Positions 7,756 to 13,937 of a stretch of 27,574 nucleotides of DNA are shown here, one piece after another. Below the pieces are notes generated by a model that saw only the letters and a program-made list of their open reading frames with translations, was not told where the DNA came from and searched no databases. Every line of letters starts with the position of its first letter. Within the stretch, counting starts at the first letter, position 1. A program made the translations under genes and the position numbers. Source of the DNA: a virus; the IMG/VR virus record IMGVR_UViG_3300031721_000035, positions 1-27,574 of that record, one strand, 5' to 3'.

Positions 7756-8393
7756 AAATGTATGTAATAACAATAATGGAAAATGAAAGATCAGTGCAAG
7801 TTGCTGATAGATGTGTAAAGAGTGGTTTAGTATTTGGTTATAAAATAAACAAACATAAAGCATATACTCCACAAAACTGTGATGTATATGAAGAGTTAAA
7901 GAAACTTAAATATCCTTCTGCAGCATTTAATGAAATATATAGTAGACCAGAAAATTGTATAGCAGGTTTTTTAAGTCATCATAGTTTATGGAAAAAGTGT
8001 GTCAGATCTAAAGAGCCTATAGTTATATTTGAACATGACGCAGTGCTAGTAGGAGACATTCCACAAATGATGATGTTTGATATCCTAAACTTAGGTAAAC
8101 CATCATACGGTAAATTTAATACACCGTCATTCATAGGTTATGGTTCATTAGTATCAAAACCATACTTTCCAGGTGCACACGCATATAGATTAACACCAAA
8201 AGGCGCACAACAACTAATCGATGAATGTGCGTTTTCTGCAGGTCCAACAGACATATACATTCATTCAAGTAAGTTTACACTAGGTGAATACTATCCATGG
8301 CCAGCAGAAGCCAGAGACAGCTTTACTACAATACAACAAAAACAAGGATGCTACGCAAAACATAATTATGGCGAAACCTATGAAATTATATAA
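7752..8393 (+). CDS. Glycosyltransferase family 25 protein, second copy
   Basis: The same family as its upstream neighbour but clearly diverged: CIAGFLSHHSLWKKC (residues 72-86), IVIFEHDAVLVG (about 92-103), and GAHAYRLTPKGAQQLI near residue 140. The two genes are probably an old tandem duplication that now serves two linkages. Its 3' end overlaps the next gene by 14 bp. Confidence 0.8.
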   Translation: MKMYVITIMENERSVQVADRCVKSGLVFGYKINKHKAYTPQNCDVYEELKKLKYPSAAFNEIYSRPENCIAGFLSHHSLWKKCVRSKEPIVIFEHDAVLVGDIPQMMMFDILNLGKPSYGKFNTPSFIGYGSLVSKPYFPGAHAYRLTPKGAQQLIDECAFSAGPTDIYIHSSKFTLGEYYPWPAEARDSFTTIQQKQGCYAKHNYGETYEII

Positions 8394-9021
8394 TAAAGCA
8401 TTCTTAACTGGATGCGATAAAAGCCATGAGTGGATTTTACCATGGTTTTTAAAGAATTTAAAAAAACATACTAAAGTTCCAATAGTCTTTGCTAACTTTG
8501 GTATTAGCGAGTTAAGTTTAAAGATTGTGCGTGAGAATGTTCACGCTGTGCTAGATTTGTCAAAAGTTGATGAGTCTGGTTGGTTTAAGAAACCATTGTC
8601 AATGTATAAATGTCCAGCTAAAAAGACAGTGTGGTTAGATACTGATTGTGAAGTAAAAGATAATATCGATGGCATATTTGATCTAATAGAACCTAATAAA
8701 CTGGCAATGGTTGAAGATAAACCGTGGACTACAAGACGTGGACACCTTTGGCATAATTCAGGAGTTGTAGGATTTATAGATAAACCTATAATATTAAGTA
8801 GATGGGTAGAAGCAATTAAAAAGAATAAAGATCAAGCAGGTGATCAGGAAGTTTTGGATAAACTATTAACTCCTATTACTAAAATTGGTGCAATAACCGA
8901 TTTGCCTAACGAATACAATGTGTTAAGATTACAGGTAGAGAATGATGGATATGTGGGGAAAACTAGAATTATGCATTGGACTGGTGCAAAAGGTAAAGCT
9001 AAAATTAGGAGTATGTTATGA
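8380..9021 (+). CDS. GT-A type glycosyltransferase-like protein
   Basis: The start is taken as ATG 8380 (MKLYNKAFLTGCDKSHEW), giving 213 residues. ATG 8368 is in frame and possible, and a still earlier ATG (8284) would overlap the GT25 gene by 110 bp. The DxD-type motif is in KKTVWLDTDCEVKDNIDGIF (near residues 82-101). HNSGVVGF and a late RIMHWTGAKGK, with a His-Trp-x-Gly that often closes the active site in GT8-like enzymes, support the call. The end overlaps the next gene by ATGA. Confidence 0.65.
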   Translation: MKLYNKAFLTGCDKSHEWILPWFLKNLKKHTKVPIVFANFGISELSLKIVRENVHAVLDLSKVDESGWFKKPLSMYKCPAKKTVWLDTDCEVKDNIDGIFDLIEPNKLAMVEDKPWTTRRGHLWHNSGVVGFIDKPIILSRWVEAIKKNKDQAGDQEVLDKLLTPITKIGAITDLPNEYNVLRLQVENDGYVGKTRIMHWTGAKGKAKIRSML

Positions 9022-9638
9022 GTAAAGTAGTTCACATTATAGGAAATGGTGATCAATCCAGTTTGTATTTTAAAGAGCAAAGAGTTGGAATGAAATTAAC
9101 ATGCAATATTCCACCATGGCCAGTTCCTGGCGCATATGGTACTATCATGGTAGATTTTAAAATGATGAGAGCTTTGCATGAAGGATCATTAACTATTCCT
9201 GGTGATTGGATTTTAGGCATGAGACCTAAGATTTGGATGGATCAACAACCTACTTTTTACGTAAAACATTCACATCAAGTAAAAGAATTCTATACTGAAC
9301 TTCCAAAATACGTATCAAACTACACAGATTTTAATTGCGGTCATATGGCTGTACATTATGCATCAAAGAAAATTAAAGCAGATGAAGTACATTTATATGG
9401 ATTCGATTCACTTTTTGATTTTAACTTAAGAAGTTGTTCTGATTTTTATCTTAATTCTGATAGAGGCAATATGAACAGCCACAGACTGGCTAACAATTGG
9501 AGACCAGTGTGGGAAAATATGTTTAAAGAATTCCCTAACACTAAATTCGTATTACATCACGTTCATAACGCACTTAAAGTCAAAGTAGCAGATAATGTAC
9601 ATATTGTAACGTATGACTCTAAAACTAAAATGGACTAG
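9018..9638 (+). CDS. Rossmann-like, possible sialyltransferase/DUF115-like protein
   Basis: It begins with a Rossmann-type loop, HIIGNGDQSSLY, followed by CNIPPWP. A central stretch, FNCGHMAVHYASKKIKADEVHLYGFDS (residues about 105-131), has the G-x-x-A-x-x-x-A and Y/L-x-G-x-D pattern of viral and bacterial sialyltransferase-like and DUF115-like proteins. A closing FVLHHVH with paired His follows. I cannot fix donor or acceptor. It is the last gene of the island; the AACATGTT operator starts three bases after its stop. Confidence 0.5.
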   Translation: MSKVVHIIGNGDQSSLYFKEQRVGMKLTCNIPPWPVPGAYGTIMVDFKMMRALHEGSLTIPGDWILGMRPKIWMDQQPTFYVKHSHQVKEFYTELPKYVSNYTDFNCGHMAVHYASKKIKADEVHLYGFDSLFDFNLRSCSDFYLNSDRGNMNSHRLANNWRPVWENMFKEFPNTKFVLHHVHNALKVKVADNVHIVTYDSKTKMD

Positions 9639-9640
9639 TT

Positions 9641-9710
9641 AACATGTTCACAACAAACTTTAAAATAAGTGCATTTTTTAGTGTACATTCGTTAAAAAGT
9701 ATGGTATAAT
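9641..9710 (+). promoter_or_regulatory. Sigma70-type promoter with upstream AACATGTT palindrome
   Basis: The palindrome AACATGTT is at 9641-9648, the -35 box TGTACA at 9682-9687, a 17-bp spacer, and the extended -10 TATGGTATAAT ending at 9710. The gap from palindrome to -35 is 33 bp and holds an ATAAGTG...TTTTTT segment shared with two other promoters. It drives the 9746 gene and the lysis-type gene behind it. Confidence 0.8.
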
Positions 9711-9745
9711 ATATATATTAAAATCAAAAAAGCGGAGAATATAAT

Positions 9746-9934
9746 ATGTCAAATACAAACACTTATTTCATGGATTCAGTAGAAGACTTTAACGAGCAAG
9801 CAGTAGATATTATTGAAGATTCTAATGTACTAACAGAAGCATTGTCTAGAGTTGAAAGTGTAAGATCATACTACTATAACTTTATAGATGCTGAACAAGC
9901 TGCTGAGGACGTAACTAACATGTGGCATGCGTAA
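9746..9934 (+). CDS. Small acidic hypothetical protein (62 aa)
   Basis: First gene after a strong promoter, with the leader GCGGAGAATATAAT before its ATG; the same leader precedes the gene at 20986. Very acidic and probably helical (SVEDFNEQAVDIIEDSNVL, DAEQAAEDVTNMW). No membrane segment or known motif. Small acidic proteins expressed from host-type promoters in phages are often host-takeover factors, but nothing here proves that. TAATG overlap with the hydrolase. Confidence 0.65.
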   Translation: MSNTNTYFMDSVEDFNEQAVDIIEDSNVLTEALSRVESVRSYYYNFIDAEQAAEDVTNMWHA

Positions 9935-10482
9935 TGCAGCCATACGCTAATACGATTAAAGGTTTAGCACTAGGCATATTTGGAATGTTAGTGTTAACTT
10001 ATTGCACTCCTGTACATGCAAACTCTCTAAAAAATCAAGAGGTTGCATGCATGGCTAAAAACATGTACTGGGAAGCTCGTAATCAATCTATTCAAGGTAT
10101 GATTGCCGTAGGATACGTTACTATGAACAGAGTTCTAGATAAGAGATATCCAAACACAGTATGTTCTGTAGTGTATCAAGCGCAACATTCTAAATGGTGG
10201 TTAGAAACTCATGGTAAATGGCATCCTTTAAAAAACAGATGTCAATTTAGTTGGTACTGTGATGGTAAGAAAGATATAATACCATCACAAGATAAAGACT
10301 TGTATGAATACATTATAGGAATTGCAGCCAAAATATATTATGGATATAATTCAATATTAGTATTTGATTTTACTAGAGGTGCTACTCACTATCATGCAGA
10401 TTATGTGTATCCATCATGGGCAGAAAAGAAAACACAAACTGTCACTATTGGTAAACATATATTCTATAGATGGGAAAAATAA
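9934..10482 (+). CDS. SleB-type cell wall hydrolase (Hydrolase_2), exported
   Basis: The start is ATG 9934, overlapping the upstream TAA. Residues 7-30 are a signal peptide or signal anchor ending TPVHAN. The mature domain has the SleB/CwlJ pattern: VACMAKNMYWEARNQ (catalytic Glu at 47), GMIAVGYVTMNRVLDKRYP, a CSVVYQ segment, CQFSWYCDG and GATHYHADYVYPSWA. The family cleaves the peptidoglycan glycan chain, so this is the likely endolysin or a virion-independent lysis enzyme acting in the periplasm. No holin gene is evident next to it. Confidence 0.85.
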   Translation: MQPYANTIKGLALGIFGMLVLTYCTPVHANSLKNQEVACMAKNMYWEARNQSIQGMIAVGYVTMNRVLDKRYPNTVCSVVYQAQHSKWWLETHGKWHPLKNRCQFSWYCDGKKDIIPSQDKDLYEYIIGIAAKIYYGYNSILVFDFTRGATHYHADYVYPSWAEKKTQTVTIGKHIFYRWEK

Positions 10483-10674
10483 ATGACAACTGATTCTGAA
10501 TTAGACACAGCTAAATTTATTGTTAAGCAACACGGCAATAAAATAAAACCAGGTGAACTACACGAAAATAATCAAGCAGTCATTGACTGGATTAATAACG
10601 CAAAACAAATAGTAAAGGACAACGATAGTGAAAGAGTTAAGAGAAAAACTAATGCAGAAAATAAGACTAAGTGA
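10483..10674 (+). CDS. Small charged hypothetical protein (63 aa)
   Basis: Starts immediately after the hydrolase stop and uses no clear Shine-Dalgarno of its own. Highly polar, Lys/Asn/Glu-rich, with a helix-like VIDWINNAKQIVKDN in the middle and a basic tail. Overlaps the DUF3310 gene by 47 bp if that gene uses its GTG start. Confidence 0.55.
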   Translation: MTTDSELDTAKFIVKQHGNKIKPGELHENNQAVIDWINNAKQIVKDNDSERVKRKTNAENKTK

Positions 10675-11047
10675 TGATGATTTAAAATCTGTGGTTGTTC
10701 ATGAGGCGCACAAAAAACCAACTATATCTTATAAGTTCAATGAAAACGTGTATGTTGAAGAGTTAATGGATGTTATTGATAAAACTTATAAAGGTCATTA
10801 TTCTAGAGAACAGTTTCAAGCAACTGAATTCATTATAGATGGCGGACATGGTGCTGGATTTTGTATTGGTAATATTATGAAATACGCTCAAAGATATGGT
10901 AAAAAAGGTAATACAGATGATGCTAGAAAAGATGTTATGAAAGTATTACATTATGCAGTTATGATGTTACATGTGCATGATATTGAACAATATGATAAAT
11001 TTGCTGATATTGATACAAATAAAGAATACAAGTACGATACTGATTAA
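10628..11047 (+). CDS. DUF3310 (SaV-like) nucleotide kinase-family protein
   Basis: The signature stretch is FCIGNIMKYAQRYGKKGN (near residues 78-95), then DDARKDVMKVLHYAVMML, the F-x-x-G-N-x-x-K-Y-x-x-R-x-x-x-K ... D-x-x-K-x-x-x-Y pattern of DUF3310, common in phages. The GTG start at 10628 is backed by AAGGA eight bases upstream; ATG 10652 (MQKIRLSD) is the alternative. The family is sometimes called nucleotide kinase in annotations, without a classical P-loop here. Function uncertain. Confidence 0.7.
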   Translation: MKELREKLMQKIRLSDDDLKSVVVHEAHKKPTISYKFNENVYVEELMDVIDKTYKGHYSREQFQATEFIIDGGHGAGFCIGNIMKYAQRYGKKGNTDDARKDVMKVLHYAVMMLHVHDIEQYDKFADIDTNKEYKYDTD

Positions 11048-11640
11048 TGTTACAAGATTTATTTAAAAAGTTTAAGACTACTAAACAACATCATTCTTAC
11101 AGCAAGTTATATGAATCAGATTTTAAGCCAATACGACAAAATAAACTTAATATTTTAGAAGTAGGAATACTTCATGGTGAAAGCATAAGAGCGTGGTTAG
11201 AGTATTTCCCTGATGCTACGATTTATGCAATTGATACATTTGAAAGAAAGCATCCAGGTGCTATATCGGTGCTTAGAAATCCTTATGTTAATTATGCTAA
11301 ATTAGATAGCACTAGTGCTGAATGCAAACAATATTTTAAAGATTTAGGTATTCAATTTGATTTTATTATTGATGACGGACAGCATACACCAGAAAGTCAA
11401 CGTTTAACTTTTGAAAATCTTATTGAGTTCACGAACAATTATTATATTGAAGATGTGTGGAATTTAGATGATGATGGAATGCAAGCAGTCTTTGTTGCTG
11501 ATCAAATAACAAAGAATGACGATTTTACAATAGAAAAATGGAATGCTCTTATTCAGTCTATCAGTAAATACAATGTTACTCATCATGATTATAGGGAAGA
11601 AAACAAACCTGATAGCTACATTATTAAAATTGTAAAGTAA
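11047..11640 (+). CDS. SAM-dependent methyltransferase-like protein
   Basis: Motif I is LNILEVGILHGESIRAWL (residues 35-52), the acidic strand-2 end is IYAIDTF, and the strand-4 signature is FDFIIDDGQHTPESQ near residues 111-125, as in macrocin-O-methyltransferase-like sugar methyltransferases. This is the intact paralogue of the shortened protein at 6647. It lies outside the main glycan island but probably serves it. It is the last gene before the riboswitch unit; no hairpin terminator is seen between them. Confidence 0.75.
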   Translation: MLQDLFKKFKTTKQHHSYSKLYESDFKPIRQNKLNILEVGILHGESIRAWLEYFPDATIYAIDTFERKHPGAISVLRNPYVNYAKLDSTSAECKQYFKDLGIQFDFIIDDGQHTPESQRLTFENLIEFTNNYYIEDVWNLDDDGMQAVFVADQITKNDDFTIEKWNALIQSISKYNVTHHDYREENKPDSYIIKIVK

Positions 11641-11646
11641 AATTTA

Positions 11647-11654
11647 TATAAATA
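11647..11654 (+). promoter_or_regulatory. T4-type late promoter box (TATAAATA)
   Basis: A perfect match to the T4 late -10 element in a non-coding gap. Initiation 6-8 bases downstream would start the transcript at about 11660, just before the glutamine aptamer. No -35 box is needed for this class (sigma gp55, with the gp45 clamp as activator). The placement is seen; use by a phage late sigma factor is inferred. Confidence 0.6.
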
Positions 11655-11659
11655 ATGTT

Positions 11660-11734
11660 ATAACGTTCACCCGTAAGGGCGGAAGTAAGCAATCGCTGAA
11701 GGAACGCACTCTAACCAATAACTAGGGGAGGGTG
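11660..11734 (+). promoter_or_regulatory. Glutamine riboswitch (glnA / Downstream-peptide type)
   Basis: The aptamer core reads GTTCACCC, GTAA, GGGCGGAAGTAAGC, then CTGAAGGAACGC, matching the conserved glutamine-aptamer consensus. P1 pairs CGTTC (11664-11668) with GAACG (11702-11706); P2 is CCC/GTAA-loop/GGG (11670-11679); P3 is AGC/AATC/GCT (11688-11697). A possible expression platform follows: CACTCT (11707-11712) can pair with AGGGTG (11729-11734), covering the Shine-Dalgarno. Glutamine binding to this class is established in cyanobacteria; here it precedes a 35-codon ORF, the arrangement that gave the Downstream-peptide motif its name. Confidence 0.85.
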
Positions 11735-11738
11735 ACTC

Positions 11739-11846
11739 ATGACTTACACATACAGACCATTTCAATGGAAGATGTTTGTTCGAGCTCGTAGACGCGCTTT
11801 AGTTCATAAGATACTGAACTATCGTTTGCAACTGCGTATAGCTTAA
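11739..11846 (+). CDS. Riboswitch-controlled 35-residue basic peptide
   Basis: The ATG follows a strong GGGGAGGG ribosome binding site. The peptide is short and strongly basic, with an Arg cluster (RARRRAL, residues 15-21) and aromatic residues at the N-terminus (YTYRPFQW). In cyanobacteria, glutamine riboswitches of this type control small basic inhibitors of glutamine synthetase (GifA/GifB-like inactivating factors). A comparable role here is inference: size and charge fit, but I see no clear sequence match. Its stop overlaps the stop of the convergent gene by 4 bp. Confidence 0.75.
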   Translation: MTYTYRPFQWKMFVRARRRALVHKILNYRLQLRIA

Positions 11847-12061
11847 TAAACTTTAGTTTTTTCGTTGATGCGCTTAGGTACGCATATCGCTGTATATGAT
11901 AGGAACTTAGGCGCATCTTCTCTTGCTGTCTTATTAGGAACACCTGGTTGATTATTTAATCTTTCAGCAAAGTACTTACATTGATTAATGTCAGCAAAAT
12001 ACATGTCTTGACTTTCTATACGAGAACCTAAATATACCATAAGTAGAAAAGCATGACTCAT
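11843..12061 (-). CDS. Conserved marine-phage small protein (72 aa)
   Basis: Last gene of the minus-strand block, starting two bases after the upstream stop. A hydrophobic N-terminus (AFLLMVYLG) is followed by MYFADINQCKYFAERLNNQ and a closing AICVPKR, a pattern I recall from many T4-like marine phages. Two cysteines could pair if exported. The function is unknown. Confidence 0.6.
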   Translation of the reverse strand: MSHAFLLMVYLGSRIESQDMYFADINQCKYFAERLNNQPGVPNKTAREDAPKFLSYTAICVPKRINEKTKVY

Positions 12062-12063
12062 CT

Positions 12064-12348
12064 TTATTTCTTCTTTGAATGTTTAACGAGTTCTTGTTGA
12101 GAAAAACTAGCCATTGCTTGTTTTCGTAAAGTTTCAATGTCAGCAGCTTTAGAGAACTTAGTTTTCTCTCTCATAGTTAATTGCGCATTAAACTTATATT
12201 TTACAGGTTCAGGATCTTGTGACTGACTGACCATTGTTGTAATTGCTCTATATCCGTCACCTATAAAAATGAGTTTGCCATCTTTATATAATTTCCCTTT
12301 AGATGCAGTTGTTAGATCTAGTTTCATATTTTCATGTTTAAATATCAT
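12064..12348 (-). CDS. Hypothetical protein (94 aa)
   Basis: I do not recognise it. The start is set at ATG 12348 (MIFKHENMKLDLTTASKG), preceded by GGAAAAG; ATG 12363 is possible and adds five residues. The N-terminal half looks beta-rich (GKLYKDGKLIFIGDGYRAI), and the C-terminal half is a charged helix (FSKAADIETLRKQAMASFSQQELVKH). Its beginning overlaps the cysteine-rich gene by 11 bp. Confidence 0.55.
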   Translation of the reverse strand: MIFKHENMKLDLTTASKGKLYKDGKLIFIGDGYRAITTMVSQSQDPEPVKYKFNAQLTMREKTKFSKAADIETLRKQAMASFSQQELVKHSKKK

Positions 12349-12475
12349 CTTTTCCACAGTCACATTTTTGGCATATATCGTTCATACATTCAGGACAGCC
12401 ACTAGAATAACAATGGCATTTGTGTCCACAATAACTACATTCTCTTTCTTCTCCAACATTAGATTCACCTAACAT
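12338..12475 (-). CDS. Cysteine-rich zinc-ribbon-like miniprotein (45 aa)
   Basis: A short ORF with ten cysteines and two histidines in 28 residues: C-x2-C-x3-C-x-C, then C-x2-C, then C-x2-C-x-C (residues 13-40). The spacing points to two or three bound Zn2+ ions. Coupled to its neighbour by an 11-bp overlap and following the block's order. Likely a small DNA-, RNA- or protein-binding factor; similar cysteine-rich minis occur in T4-like marine phages. Too short for length-based gene finders, but codon pattern and motif make it real. Confidence 0.7.
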   Translation of the reverse strand: MLGESNVGEERECSYCGHKCHCYSSGCPECMNDICQKCDCGKDDI

Positions 12476-12485
12476 ATTATCTCTC

Positions 12486-12851
12486 CTATTTTACTGCTTC
12501 ATTTAAACTATCTATAACGCTTCCAATATTTGGTACAGAACCGTAAGGATTATATTTACATTTATACTGTCGTGGACATCTGTTTTCAATTGCCATTTCG
12601 TATGTTTTATTTTGCCCTTGGTATATACAAACTTCTTCACCAGATTTAGTTTTAACACGCTTCTTAAGTCTGCATGTAACCATTCTTGGTAGGATTATAT
12701 CGCCTTTTCGTATCTTCTGTTGACGAGTGTAGTCTTTTTTCTTTCCAATTTGTTTAGCACCAGCATGAGCATTTTCCATCATGATACCTACACTTGCTAA
12801 TATAATTGATATAAAAACAATGTATAATAATGCGTAATCGCTTGATTTCAT
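12486..12851 (-). CDS. Exported conserved phage protein (121 aa)
   Basis: The start is ATG 12851, one base after the upstream stop (TAATATG). Residues 6-22 (YALLYIVFISIILASVG) form a signal peptide or membrane anchor. The mature part has a basic KKRVKTKSGEEVCIYQG region and a cysteine pair in RCPRQYKCKYNPYG. I recall similar C-x-Y-x-G ... CP-x-x-Y-x-C-x-YNP proteins from T4-like marine phages; function unknown. A longer reading from 12899 would overlap the upstream gene. Confidence 0.65.
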   Translation of the reverse strand: MKSSDYALLYIVFISIILASVGIMMENAHAGAKQIGKKKDYTRQQKIRKGDIILPRMVTCRLKKRVKTKSGEEVCIYQGQNKTYEMAIENRCPRQYKCKYNPYGSVPNIGSVIDSLNEAVK

Positions 12852-12852
12852 A

Positions 12853-13338
12853 TTATACTGGTAACCTGGAATAGTAAATTGAACCAACCAATATACCAAT
12901 AATTGCTACTATAGCAAGTGCAACTAAACCAATCATTTTTAAAGCATCCATAGTTTCTTTATGTTCTTTTGCTTTTTTTATTCGTAACTGTCTTTCGTGC
13001 TCTTTTTGTTCTTGGATTCGTCTTGCTCGTTCTTCTAGAATCTCTTTCCAGGTATCTGGACCAAATCTCATGTTTATCATCATTGAAACTTCTTGCAGCT
13101 TTTCGGCAGCAATCTTTGCGTCAATAGTCTCGCTTGCAATGTGGCTCGTGTCAAACTGTTCTCTAACACCTAGACCTCTTTTACCACTTTTTTTATTGAC
13201 TTCTTGGTGTCCTCTTAATAAACCATCAATTGCACTACCAATTTCACCTATGTCTTTACATGTATCAATATTTGATTTAATAAAATCTACACTAGATTTT
13301 ACTAATGCAATACCAGCCATTATTTCCATTATAGGCAT
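12853..13338 (-). CDS. Conserved phage protein with coiled coil and C-terminal membrane anchor
   Basis: The start is ATG 13338 with GAGGAG eight bases upstream; the reading from 13410 has no such site. An N-terminal helix (MPIMEIMAGIALVKSSVDF) and a CKDIGEIGSAIDGLL segment match a protein common in T4-like marine phages. A charged coiled coil (ILEERARRIQEQKEHERQLR) leads to a single membrane segment (LKMIGLVALAIVAIIGILVG). First gene of the minus block, behind a TATAAATA box. Confidence 0.7.
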   Translation of the reverse strand: MPIMEIMAGIALVKSSVDFIKSNIDTCKDIGEIGSAIDGLLRGHQEVNKKSGKRGLGVREQFDTSHIASETIDAKIAAEKLQEVSMMINMRFGPDTWKEILEERARRIQEQKEHERQLRIKKAKEHKETMDALKMIGLVALAIVAIIGILVGSIYYSRLPV

Positions 13339-13364
13339 AGTGTGTAACTCCTCTTTTTCATAAC

Positions 13365-13372
13365 TATTTATA
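13365..13372 (-). promoter_or_regulatory. T4-type late promoter box, minus strand
   Basis: TATAAATA reads on the minus strand about 27 bases upstream of the ATG at 13338, a normal leader length for the five-gene minus block. It lies back-to-back with the tmRNA promoter at 13404 on the other strand. Confidence 0.65.
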
Positions 13373-13403
13373 ATAAAAAGGTAAAAAAAAGGTAAAAAAA
13401 AGG

Positions 13404-13432
13404 TGTACATTTGCTTAAAAGTATGGTATAAT
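13404..13432 (+). promoter_or_regulatory. Sigma70-type promoter of the tmRNA
   Basis: TGTACA, 17-bp spacer, extended -10 TATGGTATAAT. Start of transcription expected near 13439. Preceded by a repeated GGTAAAAAAAA (two to three copies) A-rich tract that may act as an UP element. No AACATGTT palindrome, unlike five other promoters of this series. Confidence 0.8.
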
Positions 13433-13446
13433 ATATACTATATAAC

Positions 13447-13735
13447 AATGAAAAGGAACGAAAGATATTCTGGACCCGGGGGCGGTACCCGGCAACTCCA
13501 CCAAAATTTATGGGGTTGAAATAGGATCGACAGATATGAAATAGTGAATTGGAGTTATCCGGATGTAAGCACGGTTATCGCGAACGCAAACTATAATTGT
13601 AAATGACAATTATGTATCTCAAGAGTTAGCTATAGCAGCTTAATTCTTATGCGCCCGGAGGAGCGTGGAAACAGAATCCTCCACAGATTTCCTAGGTAAG
13701 TGTATGTTGCAACATCTCTTACATAAAACTAGGAT
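13447..13735 (+). ncRNA. ssrA: Circularly permuted (two-piece) tmRNA
   Basis: The 3' acceptor part comes first: T-arm CCGGG/7-nt loop/CCCGG (13476-13492), then CAACTCC and ACCA ending at 13503. Eight bases later the 5' part starts with GGGGTTG (13512-13518), which pairs with CAACTCC over seven pairs including the G3-U wobble that alanyl-tRNA synthetase reads. GGATCGAC (D-loop analogue) follows, and CAGA-TAT pairs back with ATA-TTCTG as helix P2. The tag reading frame is GTA (13599) to TAA (13643): VNDNYVSQELAIAA, with A at -4 from the resume codon as required. A GGAGGA/TCCTCC hairpin and nested CCTAG/CTAGG, GTAAG/CTTAC helices follow. The 3' limit is uncertain, and cleavage in the 8-nt spacer is inferred. 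Confidence 0.9.
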
Positions 13736-13920
13736 TCGCGTGTACATTCTACGGAATGTGGCGACGTGGGTTGGCTGTCAAGAATGATAAGGCAGATTCG
13801 AAGTAAGTACGTATAGTACCCACATGATAGGCGGGCTGGAAGCACGAGAGAACTAAAATAGTCTATTAAAAAGTGTGATGACTTAACACATCCGCGTGGA
13901 GGAATTGTTACCTCCACAAC
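13736..13920 (+). ncRNA. Unidentified structured RNA downstream of the tmRNA
   Basis: No good ORF on either strand, yet dense pairing: ACATTC/TACG/GAATGT (13744-13759), a C(UACG)G ultra-stable tetraloop hairpin; GTGGGT/ACCCAC (13766-13771 with 13818-13823) enclosing CTGTC/GGCAG (13775-13779 with 13791-13795); and GTGGAGG/CCTCCAC (13896-13902 with 13911-13917). It could be the 3' end of the tmRNA precursor or a separate small RNA. The last hairpin has no U-tract, so it is not a clear terminator. Confidence 0.5.
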
Positions 13921-13935
13921 CCATATAGGAGATAA
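13904..13935 (+). repeat. 32-bp direct repeat, copy 1
   Basis: ATTGTTACCTCCACAACCC, then A, then TATAGGAGATAA. It matches copy 2 (14111) at 31 of 32 positions. In this copy it holds one arm of the GTGGAGG/CCTCCAC hairpin and the ribosome binding site of the 13938 gene. Confidence 0.9.
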
Positions 13936-13937
13936 GA

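Noticed and set aside
13447-13735. Cyanobacterial host suggested by permuted tmRNA and glutamine riboswitch
   Set aside because: Marine cyanobacteria also have permuted tmRNA and this riboswitch, but the tag (NDNY..., AIAA) and the T-arm with its GGCGGTA loop fit alphaproteobacteria better, and no photosystem or other cyanophage-specific gene is present in the window. Not fully excluded.
13729-13917. 62-residue minus-strand ORF over the structured RNA
   Set aside because: No ribosome binding site, and the helices of the RNA region explain the sequence better.
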